A stretch of 64,000 nucleotides of DNA from Hydractinia symbiolongicarpus. Taxonomy: Eukaryota; Cnidaria; Hydrozoa; Anthoathecata; Hydractiniidae. The stretch is taken from NCBI RefSeq assembly GCF_029227915.1, contig NC_079883.1:1-64000 (forward strand), written 5' to 3'. How positions within the stretch are numbered: the stretch's first letter is position 1; every line of letters begins with the position of its first letter. A program made the position numbers and the translations under genes. The notes below the pieces were generated by a model that saw only the letters and a program-made list of their open reading frames with translations, was not told the origin of the DNA and searched no databases. Of the stretch, positions 48,361 to 62,090 are shown one piece after another.

Positions 48361-50940
48361 GCACGGGATTTACGGGAAATCGCGGGTTTTCGTTTGCCGG
48401 CGATTAAACTTCTTTTATTTAGCGTCTCATCAAAAATGAAAACATTTTTGAAAACTACAAGTCTCATGCGTTTTAGTGGTGAAAAGATAATTTAAAAAAT
48501 CGTTCTGGAGTTGAGTTTACTCACAGGATACTTTCTTTGTATATACTCGATTATACGGGCCAAGCACGGGATTTACGGGAAACCGCGGGTTTTCGTTTGC
48601 CGGCGATTAAACTTCTTTTATTCAGCGTTTCATCAAAAATGAAAACATTTTTGAAAACTGCAAGTCTCATGCGTTTTAGTGGTGAAAAGATAATTTAAAA
48701 AATCGTTCTGGAAATGAGTTTACTCACAGGATACTTTCTTTGTATATACTCTACTATACGGGCCAGGCACGGGATTTACGGGAAATCGCAGGTTTTCGTT
48801 TGCCGGCGATTAAACTTCTTTTATTCCGCGTCTCATCAAAAATGAAAACATTTTTGAAAACTACAAGTCTAATACGTTTTAGTGGTGAAAAAATAATTTA
48901 AAAAATGGTTCGGGAAATGAGTTTACTCCCTGTGTATTTTCTTTGTATACTTTTGACTATACGGGCCGAGTCCGGGATTTACAGGATTTTGCGGGTTTTC
49001 GTTTGCCGGCGATTAAACTTCTTTTATTCAGCGTCTCATCAAAAATGAAAGCATTTTTGAAACCTACAAGTCTCATGCGTTTTAGTGGTGAAAAGATAAT
49101 TTAAAAAATCGTTCTGGAAATGAGTTTACTCACAGGGTACTTTCTTTGTATATACTCGACTATACGGGCCAAGCACGGGATTTACGGGAAATCGCGGGTT
49201 TTCGTTTGCCGGCGATTAAACTTCTTTTATTCCGCGTCTCATCAAAAATGTAAACATTTTTGAAAACTACAAGTCTAATGCGTTTTAGTGGTAAAAAAAT
49301 AATTTAAAAAATCGTTCGGGAAATGAGTTTACTCCCTGTGTATTTTCTTTGTATACTTTTGACTATACGGGCCGAGTCCGGGATTTACGGGAATTCGCGG
49401 GTTTTCGTTTGCCGGCGATTAAACTTCTTTTATTCAGCGTCTCATCAAAAATGAAAGCATTTTTGAAACCTACAAGTCTCATGCGTTTTAGTGGTGAAAA
49501 GATAATTTAAAAAATCGTTCTGGAAATGAGTTTACTCACAGGGTACTTTCTTTGTATATACTCGACTATACGGGCCAAGCACGGGATTTACGGGAAATCG
49601 CGGGTTTTCGTTTGCCGGCGATTAAACTTCTTTTATTCAGCGTCTCATCAAAAATGAAAATATTTTTGAAAACTACAAGTCTCTTGCGTTTTAGTGGTGA
49701 AAAAGTAATTTAAAATATCGTTCGGGAAATGAGTTTACTCACAGGGTACTTTCTTTGTATACATTCGACTATACGGGCCGAATCCGGGATTTACGGGAAA
49801 TCGCGGGTTTTCGTTTGCCGGCAATTAAACATCTTTTATTCGGCGTCTCATCAAAAATGAAAACATTTTTGAAAACTACAAGTCTCATGCGTTTTAGTGG
49901 TGAAAAGATAACTTAAAAAATGGTTCTGGAAATGAGTTTACTCACAGGGTACTTTCTTTGTATATACTTGACTATACGGGCCAAGCACGGGATTTACGGG
50001 AAATCGCGGGTTTTCGTTTGCCGGCGATTAAACTTCTTTTATTCAGCGTCTCATCAAAAATGGAAACATTTTTGAAAACTACAAGTCTCGTGCGTTTTAG
50101 TGGTGCAAAAATAATTTAAAATATCGTTCGGGAAATGAGTTTACTCCCTGGGTATTTTCTTTGTATACTTTTGACTATACGGGCCGAGTCCGGGATTCAC
50201 GGGAATTCGCGGGTTTTCGTTTGCCGACGATTAAACTTCTTTTATTCCGCGTCTCATCAAAAATGAAAACATTTTTGAAAACTACAAGTCTCATGCGTTT
50301 TAGTGGTGAAAAGATAATTTAAAAAATCGTTCTGGAAATGAGTTTACTCACAGGATACTTTCTTTGTATATACTCGATTATACGGGCCAAGCACGGGATT
50401 TACGGGAAACCGCGGGTTTTCGTTTGCCGGCGATTAAACTTCTTTTATTCAGCGTTTCATCAAAAATGAAAACATTTTTGAAAACTTCAAGTCTCATGCG
50501 TTTTAGTGGTGAAAAGATAATTTAAAAAATCGTTCTGGAAATGAGTTTACTCACAGGATACTTTCTTTGTATATACTCTACTATACGGGCCAGCCACGGG
50601 ATTTACGGGAAATCGCAGGTTTTCGTTTGCCGGCGATTAAACTTCTTTTATTCCGCGTCTCATCAAAAATGAAAACATTTTTGAAAACTACAAGTCTAAT
50701 GCGTTTTAGTGGTGAAAAAATAATTTAAAAAATCGTTCGGGAAATGAGTTTACTCCCTGTGTATTTTCTTTGTATACTTTTGACTATACGGGCCGAGTCC
50801 GGGATTTACGGGAATTCGCGGGTTTTCGTTTGCCGGCGATTAAACTTCTTTTATTCAGCGTCTCATCAAAAATGAAAGCATTTTTGAAACCTACAAGTCT
50901 CATGCGTTTTAGTGGTGAAAAGATAATTTAAAAAATCGTT
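48361..50940 (+). repeat. 17-mer higher-order repeat, copy 2 (partial, about 12.7 units)
   Basis: It follows copy 1 directly and stays in register to about 50940. There a 406-bp, two-monomer duplication (50521-50926 and 50927-51332, both with ACTCTACTATACGGGCCAGCC) breaks the collinearity. Small differences are CTGGAGTTGAG (48505) and GAAAACTTCAAG (50480). Confidence 0.8.
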
Positions 50941-52590
50941 CTGGAAATGAGTTTACTCACAGGATACTTTCTTTGTATATACTCTACTATACGGGCCAGC
51001 CACGGGATTTACGGGAAATCGCAGGTTTTCGTTTGCCGGCGATTAAACTTCTTTTATTCCGCGTCTCATCAAAAATGAAAACATTTTTGAAAACTACAAG
51101 TCTAATGCGTTTTAGTGGTGAAAAAATAATTTAAAAAATCGTTCGGGAAATGAGTTTACTCCCTGTGTATTTTCTTTGTATACTTTTGACTATACGGGCC
51201 GAGTCCGGGATTTACGGGAATTCGCGGGTTTTCGTTTGCCGGCGATTAAACTTCTTTTATTCAGCGTCTCATCAAAAATGAAAGCATTTTTGAAACCTAC
51301 AAGTCTCATGCGTTTTAGTGGTGAAAAGATAATTTAAAAAATCGTTCTGGAAATGAGTTTACTCACAGGGTACTTTCTTTGTATATACTCGACTATACGG
51401 GCCGAATCCGGGATTTACGGGAAATCGCGGGTTTTCGTTTGCCGGCAATTAAACATCTTTTATTCGGCGTCTCATCAAAAATGAAAACATTTTTGAAAAC
51501 TACAAGTCTCATGCGTTTTAGTGGTGAAAAGATAACTTAAAAAATGGTTCTGGAAATGAGTTTACTCACAGGGTACTTTCTTTGTATATACTTGACTATA
51601 CGGGCCAAGCACGGGATTTACGGGAAATCGCGGGTTTTCGTTTGCCGGCGATTAAACTTCTTTTATTCAGCGTCTCATCAAAAATGGAAACATTTTTGAA
51701 AACTACAAGTCTCGTGCGTTTTAGTGGTGCAAAAATAATTTAAAATATCGTTCGGGAAATGAGTTTACTCCCTGGGTATTTTCTTTGTATACTTTTGACT
51801 ATACGGGCCGAGTCCGGGATTCACGGGAATTCGCGGGTTTTCGTTTGCCGACGATTAAACTTCTTTTATTCCGCGTCTCATCAAAAATGAAAACATTTTT
51901 GAAAACTACAAGTCTCATGCGTTTTAGTGGTGAAAAGATAATTTAAAAAATCGTTCTGGAAATGAGTTTACTCACAGGATACTTTCTTTGTATATACTCG
52001 ATTATACGGGCCAAGCACGGGATTTACGGGAAACCGCGGGTTTTCGTTTGCCGGCGATTAAACTTCTTTTATTCAGCGTTTCATCAAAAATGAAAACATT
52101 TTTGAAAACTTCAAGTCTCATGCGTTTTAGTGGGGAAAAGATAATTTAAAAAATCGTTCTGGAAATGAGTTTACTCACAGGATACTTTCTTTGTATATAC
52201 TCTACTATACGGGCCAGCCACGGGATTTACGGGAAATCGCAGGTTTTCGTTTGCCGGCGATTAAACTTCTTTTATTCCGCGTCTCATCAAAAATGAAAAC
52301 ATTTTTGAAAACTACAAGTCTAATGCGTTTTAGTGGTGAAAAAATAATTTAAAAAATCGTTCGGGAAATGAGTTTACTCCCTGTGTATTTTCTTTGTATA
52401 CTTTTGACTATACGGGCCGAGTCCGGGATTTACGGGAATTCGCGGGTTTTCGTTTGCCGGCGATTAAACTTCTTTTATTCAGCGTCTCATCAAAAATGAA
52501 AGCATTTTTGAAACCTACAAGTCTCATGCGTTTTAGTGGTGAAAAGATAATTTAAAAAATCGTTCTGGAAATGAGTTTACTCACAGGGTA
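49760..52590 (+). repeat. 8-mer higher-order repeat, period 1624 bp, two copies
   Basis: AATGGTTCTGG at 49919 recurs at 51543, GGTGCAAAAATAATTT at 50103 recurs at 51727, and ACTTCAAG at about 50484 recurs at 52108. The second copy begins at a hybrid monomer near 51384, where an ATATACTCGAC head joins a CCGAATCCGGG tail. This repeat is nested across the second copy of the 17-mer. Confidence 0.8.
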
Positions 52591-55500
52591 CTTTCTTTGT
52601 ATATACTCGACTATACGGGCCAAGCACAGGATTTACGGGAAATCGCGGGTTTTCGTTTGCCGGAGATTAAACTTCTTTTATTCCGCGTCTCATCAAAAAT
52701 GAAAACATTTTTGAAAACTACAAGTCTAATGCGTTTTAGTTGTGAAAAAATAATTTAAAAAATCGTTCGGGAAATGAGTTTACTCCCTGTGTATTTTCTT
52801 TGTATACTTTTGACTATACGGGCCGAGTCCGGGATTTACGGGAATTCGCGGGTTTTCGTTTGCCGGCGATTAAACTTCTTTTATTCAGCGTCTCATCAAA
52901 AATGAAAGCATTTTTGAAACCAACAAGTCTCATGCGTTTTAGTGGTGAAAAGATAATTTAAAAAATCGTTCTGGAAATGAGTTTACTCACAGGGTACTTT
53001 CTTTGTATATACTCGACTATACGGGCCAAGCACGGGATTTACGGGAAATCGCGGGTTTTCGTTTGCCTGCGATTAAACTTCTTTTATTCAGCGTCTCATC
53101 AAAAATGAAAATATTTTTGAAAACTACAAGTCTCTTGCGTTTTAGTGGTGAAAAAGTAATTTAAAATATCGTTCGGGAAATGAGTTTACTCCCTGGGTAT
53201 TTTCTTTGTATACTTTTGACTATACGGGCCAAGCACGGGATTTACGGGAAATCGCGGGTTTTCGTTTGCCGGCGTTTAAACTTCTTTTATTTAGCGTCTC
53301 ATCAAAAATGAAAACATTTTTGAAAACTGCAAGTCTCATGCGTTTTAGTGGTAAAAAGATAATTTAAAAAATCGTTCTGGAAATGAGTTTACTCACAGGA
53401 TACTTTCTTTGTATATACTCGACTATACGGGCCAAGCACGGGATTTACGGAAAATCGCAGGTTTTCGTTTGCCGGCGATTAAACTTCTTTTATTCCGCGT
53501 CTCATCAAAAATGAAAACATTTTTGAAAACTACAAGTCTCATGCGTTTTAGTGGTGAAAAGATAATTTAAGAAATCGTTCTGGAAATGAGTTTACTCACA
53601 GGGTACTTTCTTTGTATATACTCGACTATACGGGCCAAGCACGGGATTTACGGGAAATCGCGAGTTTTCGTTTGCCGGAGATTAAACTTCTTTTATTCAG
53701 CGTCTCATCAAAAATGAAAACATTTTTGAAAACTACAAGTCTTATGCGTTTTAGTGGTGAAAAAATAATTTAATAAATCGTTCGGGAAATGAGTTTACTC
53801 ACAGGGTACTTTCTTTGTATACCTTCGACTATACGGGCCAAGCACGGGATTTACGGGAAATCGCGGATTTTCGTTTGCCGGCGATTAAACTTCTTTTATT
53901 CAGCGTCTCATCAAAAATGAAAATATTTTTGAAAACTACAAGTCTCTTGCGTTTTAGTGGTGAAAAAGTAATTTAAAATATCGTTCGGGAAATGAGTTTA
54001 CTCACAGGGTACTTTCTTTGTATACATTCGACTATACGGGCCGAATCCGGGATTTACGGGAAATCGCGGGTTTTCGTTTGCCGGCAATTAAACATCTTTT
54101 ATTCGGCGTCTCATCAAAAATGAAAACATTTTTGAAAACAACAAGTCTCATGCGTTTTAGTGGTGAAAAGATAACTTAAAAAATGGTTCTGGAAATAAGT
54201 TTACTCACAGGGTACTTTCTTTGTATATACTTGACTATACGGGCCAAGCACGGGATTTACGGGAAATCGCGGGTTTTCGTTTGCCGGCGATTAAACTTCT
54301 TTTATTCAGCGTCTCATCAAAAATGAAAATATTTTTGAAAACTACAAGTCTCTTGCGTTTTAGTGGTGAAAAAGTAATTTAAAATATCGTTCGGGAAATG
54401 AGTTTACTCACAGGGTACTTTCTTTGTATACATTCGACTATACGGGCCGAATCCGGGATTTACGGGAAATCGCGGGTTTTCGTTTGCCGGCAATTAAACA
54501 TCTTTTATTCGGCGTCTCATCAAAAATGAAAACATTTTTGAAAACTACAAGTCTCATGCGTTTTAGTGGTGAAAAGATAACTTAAAAAATGGTTCTGGAA
54601 ATGAGTTTACTCACAGGGTACTTTCTTTGTATATACTTGACTATACGGGCCAAGCACGGGATTTACGGGAAATCGCGGGTTTTCGTTTGCCGGCGATTAA
54701 ACTTCTTTTATTCAGCGTCTCATCAAAAATGGAAACATTTTTGAAAACTACAAGTCTCGTGCGTTTTAGTGGTGCAAAAATAATTTAAAATATCGTTCGG
54801 GAAATGAGTTTACTCCCTGGGTATTTTCTTTGTATACTTTTGACTATACGGGCCGAGTCCGGGATTCACGGGAATTCGCGGGTTTTCGTTTGCCGACGAT
54901 TAAACTTCTTTTATTCCGCGTCTCATCAAAAATGAAAACATTTTTGAAAACTACAAGTCTCATGCGTTTTAGTGGTGAAAAGATAATTTAAAAAATCGTT
55001 CTGGAAATGAGTTTACTCACAGGATACTTTCTTTGTATATACTCTACTATACGGGCCAGGCACGGGATTTACGGGAAATCGCAGGTTTTCGTTTGCCGGC
55101 GATTAAACTTCTTTTATTCCGCGTCTCATCAAAAATGAAAACATTTTTGAAAACTACAAGTCTAATGCGTTTTAGTGGTGAAAAAATAATTTAAAAAATC
55201 GTTCGGGAAATGAGTTTACTCCCTGTGTATTTTCTTTGTATACTTTTGACTATACGGGCCGAGTCCGGGATTTACGGGAATTCGCGGGTTTTCGTTTGCC
55301 GGCGATTAAACTTCTTTTATTCAGCGTCTCATCAAAAATGAAAGCATTTTTGAAACCTACAAGTCTCATGCGTTTTAGTGGTGAAAAGATAATTTAAAAA
55401 ATCGTTCTGGAAATGAGTTTACTCACAGGGTACTTTCTTTGTATATACTCGACTATACGGGCCAAGCACAGGATTTACGGGAAATCGCGGGTTTTCGTTT

Positions 55501-56710
55501 GCCGGAGATTAAACTTCTTTTATTCCGCGTCTCATCAAAAATGAAAACATTTTTGAAAACTACAAGTCTAATGCGTTTTAGTGGTGAAAAAATAATTTAA
55601 AAAATCGTTCGGGAAATGAGTTTACTCCCTGTGTATTTTCTTTGTATACTTTTGACTATACGGGCCGAGTCCGGGATTTACGGGAATTCGCGGGTTTTCG
55701 TTTGCCGGCGATTAAACTTCTTTTATTCAGCGTCTCATCAAAAATGAAAGCATTTTTGAAAGCAACAAGTCTCATGCGTTTTAGTGGTGAAAAGATAATT
55801 TAAAAAATCGTTCTGGAAATGAGTTTACTCACAGGGTACTTTCTTTGTATATACTCGACTATACGGGCCAAGCACGGGATTTACGGGAAATCGCGGGTTT
55901 TCGTTTGCCTGCGATTAAACTTCTTTTATTCAGCGTCTCATCAAAAATGAAAATATTTTTGAAAACTACAAGTCTCTTGCGTTTTAGTGGTGAAAAAGTA
56001 ATTTAAAATATCGTTCGGGAAATGAGTTTACTCCCTGGGTATTTTCTTTGTATACTTTTGACTATACGGGCCAAGCACGGGATTTACGGGAAATCGCGGG
56101 TTTTCGTTTGCCGGCGTTTAAACTTCTTTTATTTAGCGTCTCATCAAAAATGAAAACATTTTTGAAAACTGCAAGTCTCATGCGTTTTAGTGGTAAAAAG
56201 ATAATTTAAAAAATCGTTCTGGAAATGAGTTTACTCACAGGATACTTTCTTTGTATATACTCGACTATACGGGCCAAGCACGGGATTTACGGAAAATCGC
56301 AGGTTTTCGTTTGCCGGCGATTAAACTTCTTTTATTCCGCGTCTCATCAAAAATGAAAACATTTTTGAAAACTACAAGTCTCATGCGTTTTAGTGGTGAA
56401 AAGATAATTTAAGAAATCGTTCTGGAAATGAGTTTACTCACAGGGTACTTTCTTTGTATATACTCGACTATACGGGCCAAGCACGGGATTTACGGGAAAT
56501 CGCGAGTTTTCGTTTGCCGGAGATTAAACTTCTTTTATTCAGCGTCTCATCAAAAATGAAAACATTTTTGAAAACTACAAGTCTTATGCGTTTTAGTGGT
56601 GAAAAAATAATTTAATAAATCGTTCGGGAAATGAGTTTACTCACAGGGTACTTTCTTTGTATACCTTCGACTATACGGGCCAAGCACGGGATTTACGGGA
56701 AATCGCGGGT
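52200..56710 (+). repeat. 14-mer higher-order repeat, period 2842 bp
   Basis: The linked rare words GTTTGCCTGCG (53061 and 55903), GGCGTTTAAAC (53271 and 56113), ATTTAAGAAATCG (53565 and 56407) and GCGAGTTTTCG (53660 and 56502) recur at exactly 14 x 203 bp. Collinearity holds from about 52200 to 53880 and from 55040 to 56720. The section from 47490 to 48350 is a related older copy (offsets 5075 then 5481 bp, whole numbers of monomers). Confidence 0.8.
53875..54730 (+). repeat. 2-mer duplication, period 406 bp
   Basis: The AATATTTTTG unit followed by the CCGAATCCGGG/GGCAATTAAACATC unit occurs twice, at about 53882 and 54288. The single differences I noticed are GCGGATTTTCG in the first copy and AAAACAACAAG near 54135. 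Confidence 0.75.
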
Positions 56711-56719
56711 TTTCGTTTG

Positions 56720-57400
56720 CCGGCGATTAAACTTCTTCTATTCAGCGTGTCATCAAAAATGAAAACATTTTTGAAAACTACAAGTCCCATGCGTTTTAGT
56801 GGTGAAAAGATAATTTAAAAAATCATTCGGGAAATGAGTTTACTCCCTGGGTACTTTATTTGTATACTTTTGACTATACGGGCCGAATCCGGGATTTACG
56901 GGAAATCGCGGGTTTTCGTTTGCCGGCAATTAAACATCTTTTATTCGGCGTCTCATCAAAAATGAAAACATTTTTGAAAACTACAAGTCTCATGCGTTTT
57001 AGTGGTGAAAAGATAATTTAAAAAATCGTTCTGGAAATGAGTTTACTCCCTGGGTATTTTCGTTGTATACATTTGACTACACTGGCCGAGTCCGGGATTT
57101 ACGGGAATTCGCGGGTTTTCGTTTGCCGGCGATTAAACTTTTTTTATTCCGCGTCTCATCAAAAATGAAAACATTTTTGAAAACTACAAGTCTCATGCGT
57201 TTTAGTGGTGAAAAGATAACTTAAAAAATGGTTCTGGAAATGAGTTTACTCGCAGGGTACTTTCTTTGTATATACTCGACTATACGGGCCGAGTCCGGGA
57301 TTTACGGGAAATCGCGGGTTTTCGTTTGCCGGCGATTAAACTTCTTTTATTTCGCGTCTCATCAAAAATGAAAACATATTTGAAAACTACAAGTCTCATG
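56720..57400 (+). repeat. Monomers related to the 11.9-12.5 and 15.1-15.7 kb blocks
   Basis: The order CTTCTTCTATTCAGCGTGTC (56730), CTTTATTTGTATAC (56846), GGCAATTAAACATC with ATTCGGCG, and ATAACTTAAAAAATGG (57217) repeats the order seen at 11.88-12.38 and 15.13-15.62 kb. This is a block shared over more than 40 kb. Confidence 0.65.
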
Positions 57401-57404
57401 CGTT

Positions 57405-59860
57405 TTAGTGGTGAAAAGATAATTTAAAAAATCGTTCGAGAAATTAGTTTACTCACAGGGTACTTTCTTTGTATACATTTGACTATACGGGCCAAGCCCG
57501 GGAATTACGGGAAATCGCGGGTTTTCGTTTGCCGGCGATTAAACTTCTTTCATTAAGCGTCTCATTAAAAATGAAAACATTCCTGAAAACTACAAGTCTC
57601 ATGCGTTTTAGTGGTGAAAAAATAATTTAAAAAATCGTTCGGGAAATGAGTTTACTCCCTGTGTTATTTCTTTGTATACTTTTGACTATACGGGCCGAGT
57701 CCGGGATTTACGGGAATTCGCGGGTTTTTGTTTGCCGGCGATTAAACTTCTTTTATTCAGCGTCTCATCAAAAATGAAAGCATTTTTGAAAACTACAAGT
57801 CTCATGCGTTTAAGTGGTGAAAAGATAATTTAAAAAATCGTTCTGGAAATGAGTTTACTCACAGGGTACTTTCTTTGTATATACTCGACTATACTGGCCA
57901 AGCACGGGATTTACGGGAAATCGCGGGTTTTCGTTTGCCGGCGATTATACTTCTTTTATTTAGCGTCTCATCAAAAATGAAAACATTTTTGAAAACTGCA
58001 AGTCTCATGCGTTTTAGTGGTGAAAAGATAATTTAAAAAATCGTTCTGGAAATGAGTTTACTCACAGGATACTTTCTTTGTATATACTCAACTATACGGG
58101 CCAAGCACGGGATTTACGGGAAATAGCAGGTTTTCGTTTGCCGGCGGTTAAACTTCTTTTATTCCGCGTCTCCTCAAAAATGAAAACATTTTTGAAAACT
58201 ACAAGTCTCATGCGTTTTAGTGGTGAAAAGATAATTTAAGAAATCGTTCTGGAAATGAGTTTACTCACAGGGTACTTTCTTTGTATATACTTGACTGTAC
58301 GGGTCAAGCACGGGATTTACGGGAAATCGCGGGTTTTCGTTTGCCGGAGATTAAACTTCTTTTATTCAGCGTCTCATCAAAAATGAAAACATTTTTGAAA
58401 ACTACAAGTCTTATGCGTTTTAGTGGTGAAAAGATAATTTAAGAAATCGTTCTGGAAATGAGTTTACTCACAGGGTACTTTCTTTGTATATACTCGACTG
58501 TACGGGCCGAGTCCGGGATTTACGGGAAATCGCGGTTTTCGTTTGCCGGCGATTAAACTTCTTTTATTTCGCGTCTCATCAAAAATGAAAACATATTTGA
58601 AAACTACAAGTCTCATGCGTTTTAGTGGTGAAAAGATAATTTAAAAAATCGTTCGAGAAATTAGTTTACTCACAGGGTACTTTCTTTGTATACATTTGAC
58701 TATACGGGCCAAGCCCGGGAATTACGGGAAATCGCGGGTTTTCGTTTGCCGGCGATTAAACTTCTTTCATTAAGCGTCTCATTAAAAATGAAAACATTCC
58801 TGAAAACTACAAGTCTCATGCGTTTTAGTGGTGAAAAAATAATTTAAAAAATCGTTCGGGAAATGAGTTTACTCCCTGTGTTATTTCTTTGTATACTTTT
58901 GACTATACGGGCCGAGTCCGGGATTTACGGGAATTCGCGGGTTTTTGTTTGCCGGCGATTAAACTTCTTTTATTCAGCGTCTCATCAAAAATGAAAGCAT
59001 TTTTGAAAACTACAAGTCTCATGCGTTTAAGTGGTGAAAAGATAATTTAAAAAATCGTTCTGGAAATGAGTTTACTCACAGGGTACTTTCTTTGTATATA
59101 CTCGACTATACTGGCCAAGCACGGGATTTACGGGAAATCGCGGGTTTTCGTTTGCCGGCGATTATACTTCTTTTATTTAGCGTCTCATCAAAAATGAAAA
59201 CATTTTTGAAAACTGCAAGTCTCATGCGTTTTAGTGGTGAAAAGATAATTTAAAAAATCGTTCTGGAAATGAGTTTACTCACAGGATACTTTCTTTGTAT
59301 ATACTCAACTATACGGGCCAAGCACGGGATTTACGGGAAATAGCAGGTTTTCGTTTGCCGGCGGTTAAACTTCTTTTATTCCGCGTCTCCTCAAAAATGA
59401 AAACATTTTTGAAAACTACAAGTCTCATGCGTTTTAGTGGTGAAAAGATAATTTAAGAAATCGTTCTGGAAATGAGTTTACTCACAGGGTACTTTCTTTG
59501 TATATACTTGACTGTACGGGTCAAGCACGGGATTTACGGGAAATCGCGGGTTTTCGTTTGCCGGAGATTAAACTTCTTTTATTCAGCGTCTCATCAAAAA
59601 TGAAAACATTTTTGAAAACTACAAGTCTTATGCGTTTTAGTGGTGAAAAGATAATTTAAGAAATCGTTCTGGAAATGAGTTTACTCACAGGGTACTTTCT
59701 TTGTATATACTTGACTGTACGGGTCAAGCACGGGATTTACGGGAAATCGCGGGTTTTCGTTTGCCGGAGATTAAACTTCTTTTATTCAGCGTCTCATCAA
59801 AAATGAAAACATTTTGGAAAACTACAAGTCTTATGCGTTTTAGTGGTGAAAAGATAATTT
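57405..59860 (+). repeat. 6-mer higher-order repeat, period 1217 bp, two copies
   Basis: GAGAAATTAGTTTACTC at 57438 recurs at 58655, CCTGTGTTATTTC at 57659 recurs at 58876, GATTATACTTC at 57944 recurs at 59161, and GGCGGTTAAAC at 58143 recurs at 59360. The period is six monomers minus one G, lost in CGCGGTTTTCG near 58530. Confidence 0.85.
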
Positions 59861-59866
59861 AAAAAA
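59461..59866 (+). repeat. Adjacent near-identical monomer pair
   Basis: The units 59461-59663 and 59664-59866 share the rare CTTGACTGTACGGGTCAAGC and GCCGGAGATT words. By eye they differ at two places only: CATTTTGG in the second and ATTTAAGAAA versus ATTTAAAAAA. A third relative lies at 58244-58446. Confidence 0.8.
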
Positions 59867-62090
59867 TCGTTCTGGAAGTGAGTTTACTCCCTGGGTATTT
59901 TCGTTGTATACATTTGACTATACTGGCCGAGTCCGGGATTTACGGGAATTCGCGGGTTTTCGTTTGCCGGCGATTAAACTTCTTTTATATTGCTTCTCAT
60001 CAAAAATGAAAACATTTTTGAAAACTACAAGTCTCATGCGTTTTAGTGGTGAAAAGATAACTTAAAAAATGGTTCTGGAAATGAGTTTACTCGCAGGGTA
60101 CTTTCTTTGTATATACTCGACTATACGGGCCGAGTCCGGGATTTACGGGAAATCGCGGGTTTTCGTTTGCCGGCGATTAAACTTCTTTTATTTCGCGTCT
60201 CATCAAAAATGAAAACATATTTGAAAACTACAAGTCTCATGCGTTTTAGTGGTGAAAAGATAATTTAAAAAATCGTTCGAGAAATTAGTTTACTCACAGG
60301 GTACTTTCTTTGTATACATTCGACTATACGGGCCAAGCCCGGGAATTACGGGAAATCGCGGGTTTTCGTTTGCCGGCGATTAAACTTCTTTCATTAAGCG
60401 TCTCATTAAAAATGAAAACATTCCTGAAAACTACAAGTCTCATGCGTTTTAGTGGTGAAAAAATAATTTAAAAAATCGTTCGGGAAATGAGTTTAATCCC
60501 TGTGTTATTTCTTTGTATACTTTTGACTATACGGGCCGAGTCCGGGATTTACGGGAATTCGCGGGTTTTTGTTTGCCGGCGATTAAACTTCTTTTATTCA
60601 GCGTCTCATCAAAAATGAAAGCATTTTTGAAAACTACAAGTCTCACGCGTTTTAGTGGTGAAAAGATAATTTAAAAAATCGTTCTGGAAATGAGTTTACT
60701 CACAGGGTACTTTCTTTGTATATACTCGACTATACGGGCCAAGCACGGGATTTACGGGAAATCGCGGGTTTTCGTTTGCCGGCGATTAAACTTCTTTTAT
60801 TTAGCGTCTCATCAAAAATGAAAACATTTTTGAAAACTGCAAGTCTCATGCGTTTTAGTGGTGAAAAGATAATTTAAAAAATCGTTCTGGAAATGAGTTT
60901 ACTCACAGGATACTTTCTTTGTATATACTCGACTATACGGGCCAAGCACGGGATTTACGGAAAATTGCAGGTTTTCGTTTGCCGGCGGTTAAACTTCTTT
61001 TATTCCGCGTCTCATCAAAAATGAAAACATTTTTGAAAACTACAAGTCTCATGCGTTTTAGTGGTGAAAAGATAATTTAAGAAATCGTTCTGGAAATGAG
61101 TTTACTCACAGGGTACTTTCTTTGTATATACTCGACTATACGGGCCAAGCACGGGATTTACGGGAAATCGCGGGTTTTCGTTTGCCGGAGATTAAACTTC
61201 TTTTATTCAGCGTCTCATCAAAAATGAAAACATTTTTGAAAACTACAAGTCTCATGCGTTTTAGTGGTGAAAAAATAATTTAAAAAATCGTTCGGAAAAT
61301 GAGTTTACTCACAGGGTACTTTCTTTGTATACCTTCGACTATACGGGCCAAGCACGGGATTTACGGGAAATCGCGGGTTTTCGTTTGCCGGCGATTAAAC
61401 TTCTTCTATTCAGTGTGTCATCAAAAATGAAAACATTTTTGAAAACTACAAGTCTCATGCGTTTTAGTGGTGAAAAGATAATTTAAGAAATCGTTCTGGA
61501 AATGAGTTTACTCACAGGGTACTCTCTTTGTATATACTCGACTATACGGGCCGAATCCTGGATTTACGGGAAATCGCGGGTTTTCGTTTGCCGGCAATTA
61601 AACATCTTTTATTCGGCGTCTCATCAAAGATGAAAACATTTTTGAAAACTACAAGTCTCATGCGTTTTAGTGGTGAAAAGATAATTTAAAAAATCGTTCT
61701 GGAAATGAGTTTACTCCCTGGGTATTTTCGTTGTATACATTTGACTATACGGGCCGAGTCCGGGATTTACGGGAATTCGCGGGTTTTCGTTTGCCGGCGA
61801 TTAAACTTCTTTTTTTCCGCGTCTCATCAAAAATGAAAACATTTTTGAAAACTACAAGTCTCATGCCTTTTAGTGGTGAAAAGATAACTTACAAAATGGT
61901 TCTGGAAATGAGTTTACTCGCAGGGTACTTTCTTTGTATATACTCGACTATACGGGCCGAGTCCGGGATTTACAGGAAATTGCGGGTTTTCGTTTGCCGG
62001 CGATTAAACTTCTTTTATTTCGCGTCTCATCAAAAATGAAAACATATTTGAAAAATACAAGTCTCATGCGTTTTAGTGGTGAAAAGATAA
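59867..62090 (+). repeat. Mixed monomers, third relative of the 57-60 kb block
   Basis: The order ATAACTTAAAAAATGG (60058), CATATTTG, GAGAAATTAGTTTACTC (60279), CATTAAGCG/CATTCCTG and CCTGTGTTATTTC (60500) follows 57.2-57.7 kb. The units after it (GGCGGTTAAAC at 60984, ATTTAAGAAATCG) follow 58.1 kb with extra units. A CTTTTTTTCCGCG change (61807) and CATGCCTTTTAG (61862) are private. There is only satellite here. Confidence 0.65.
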
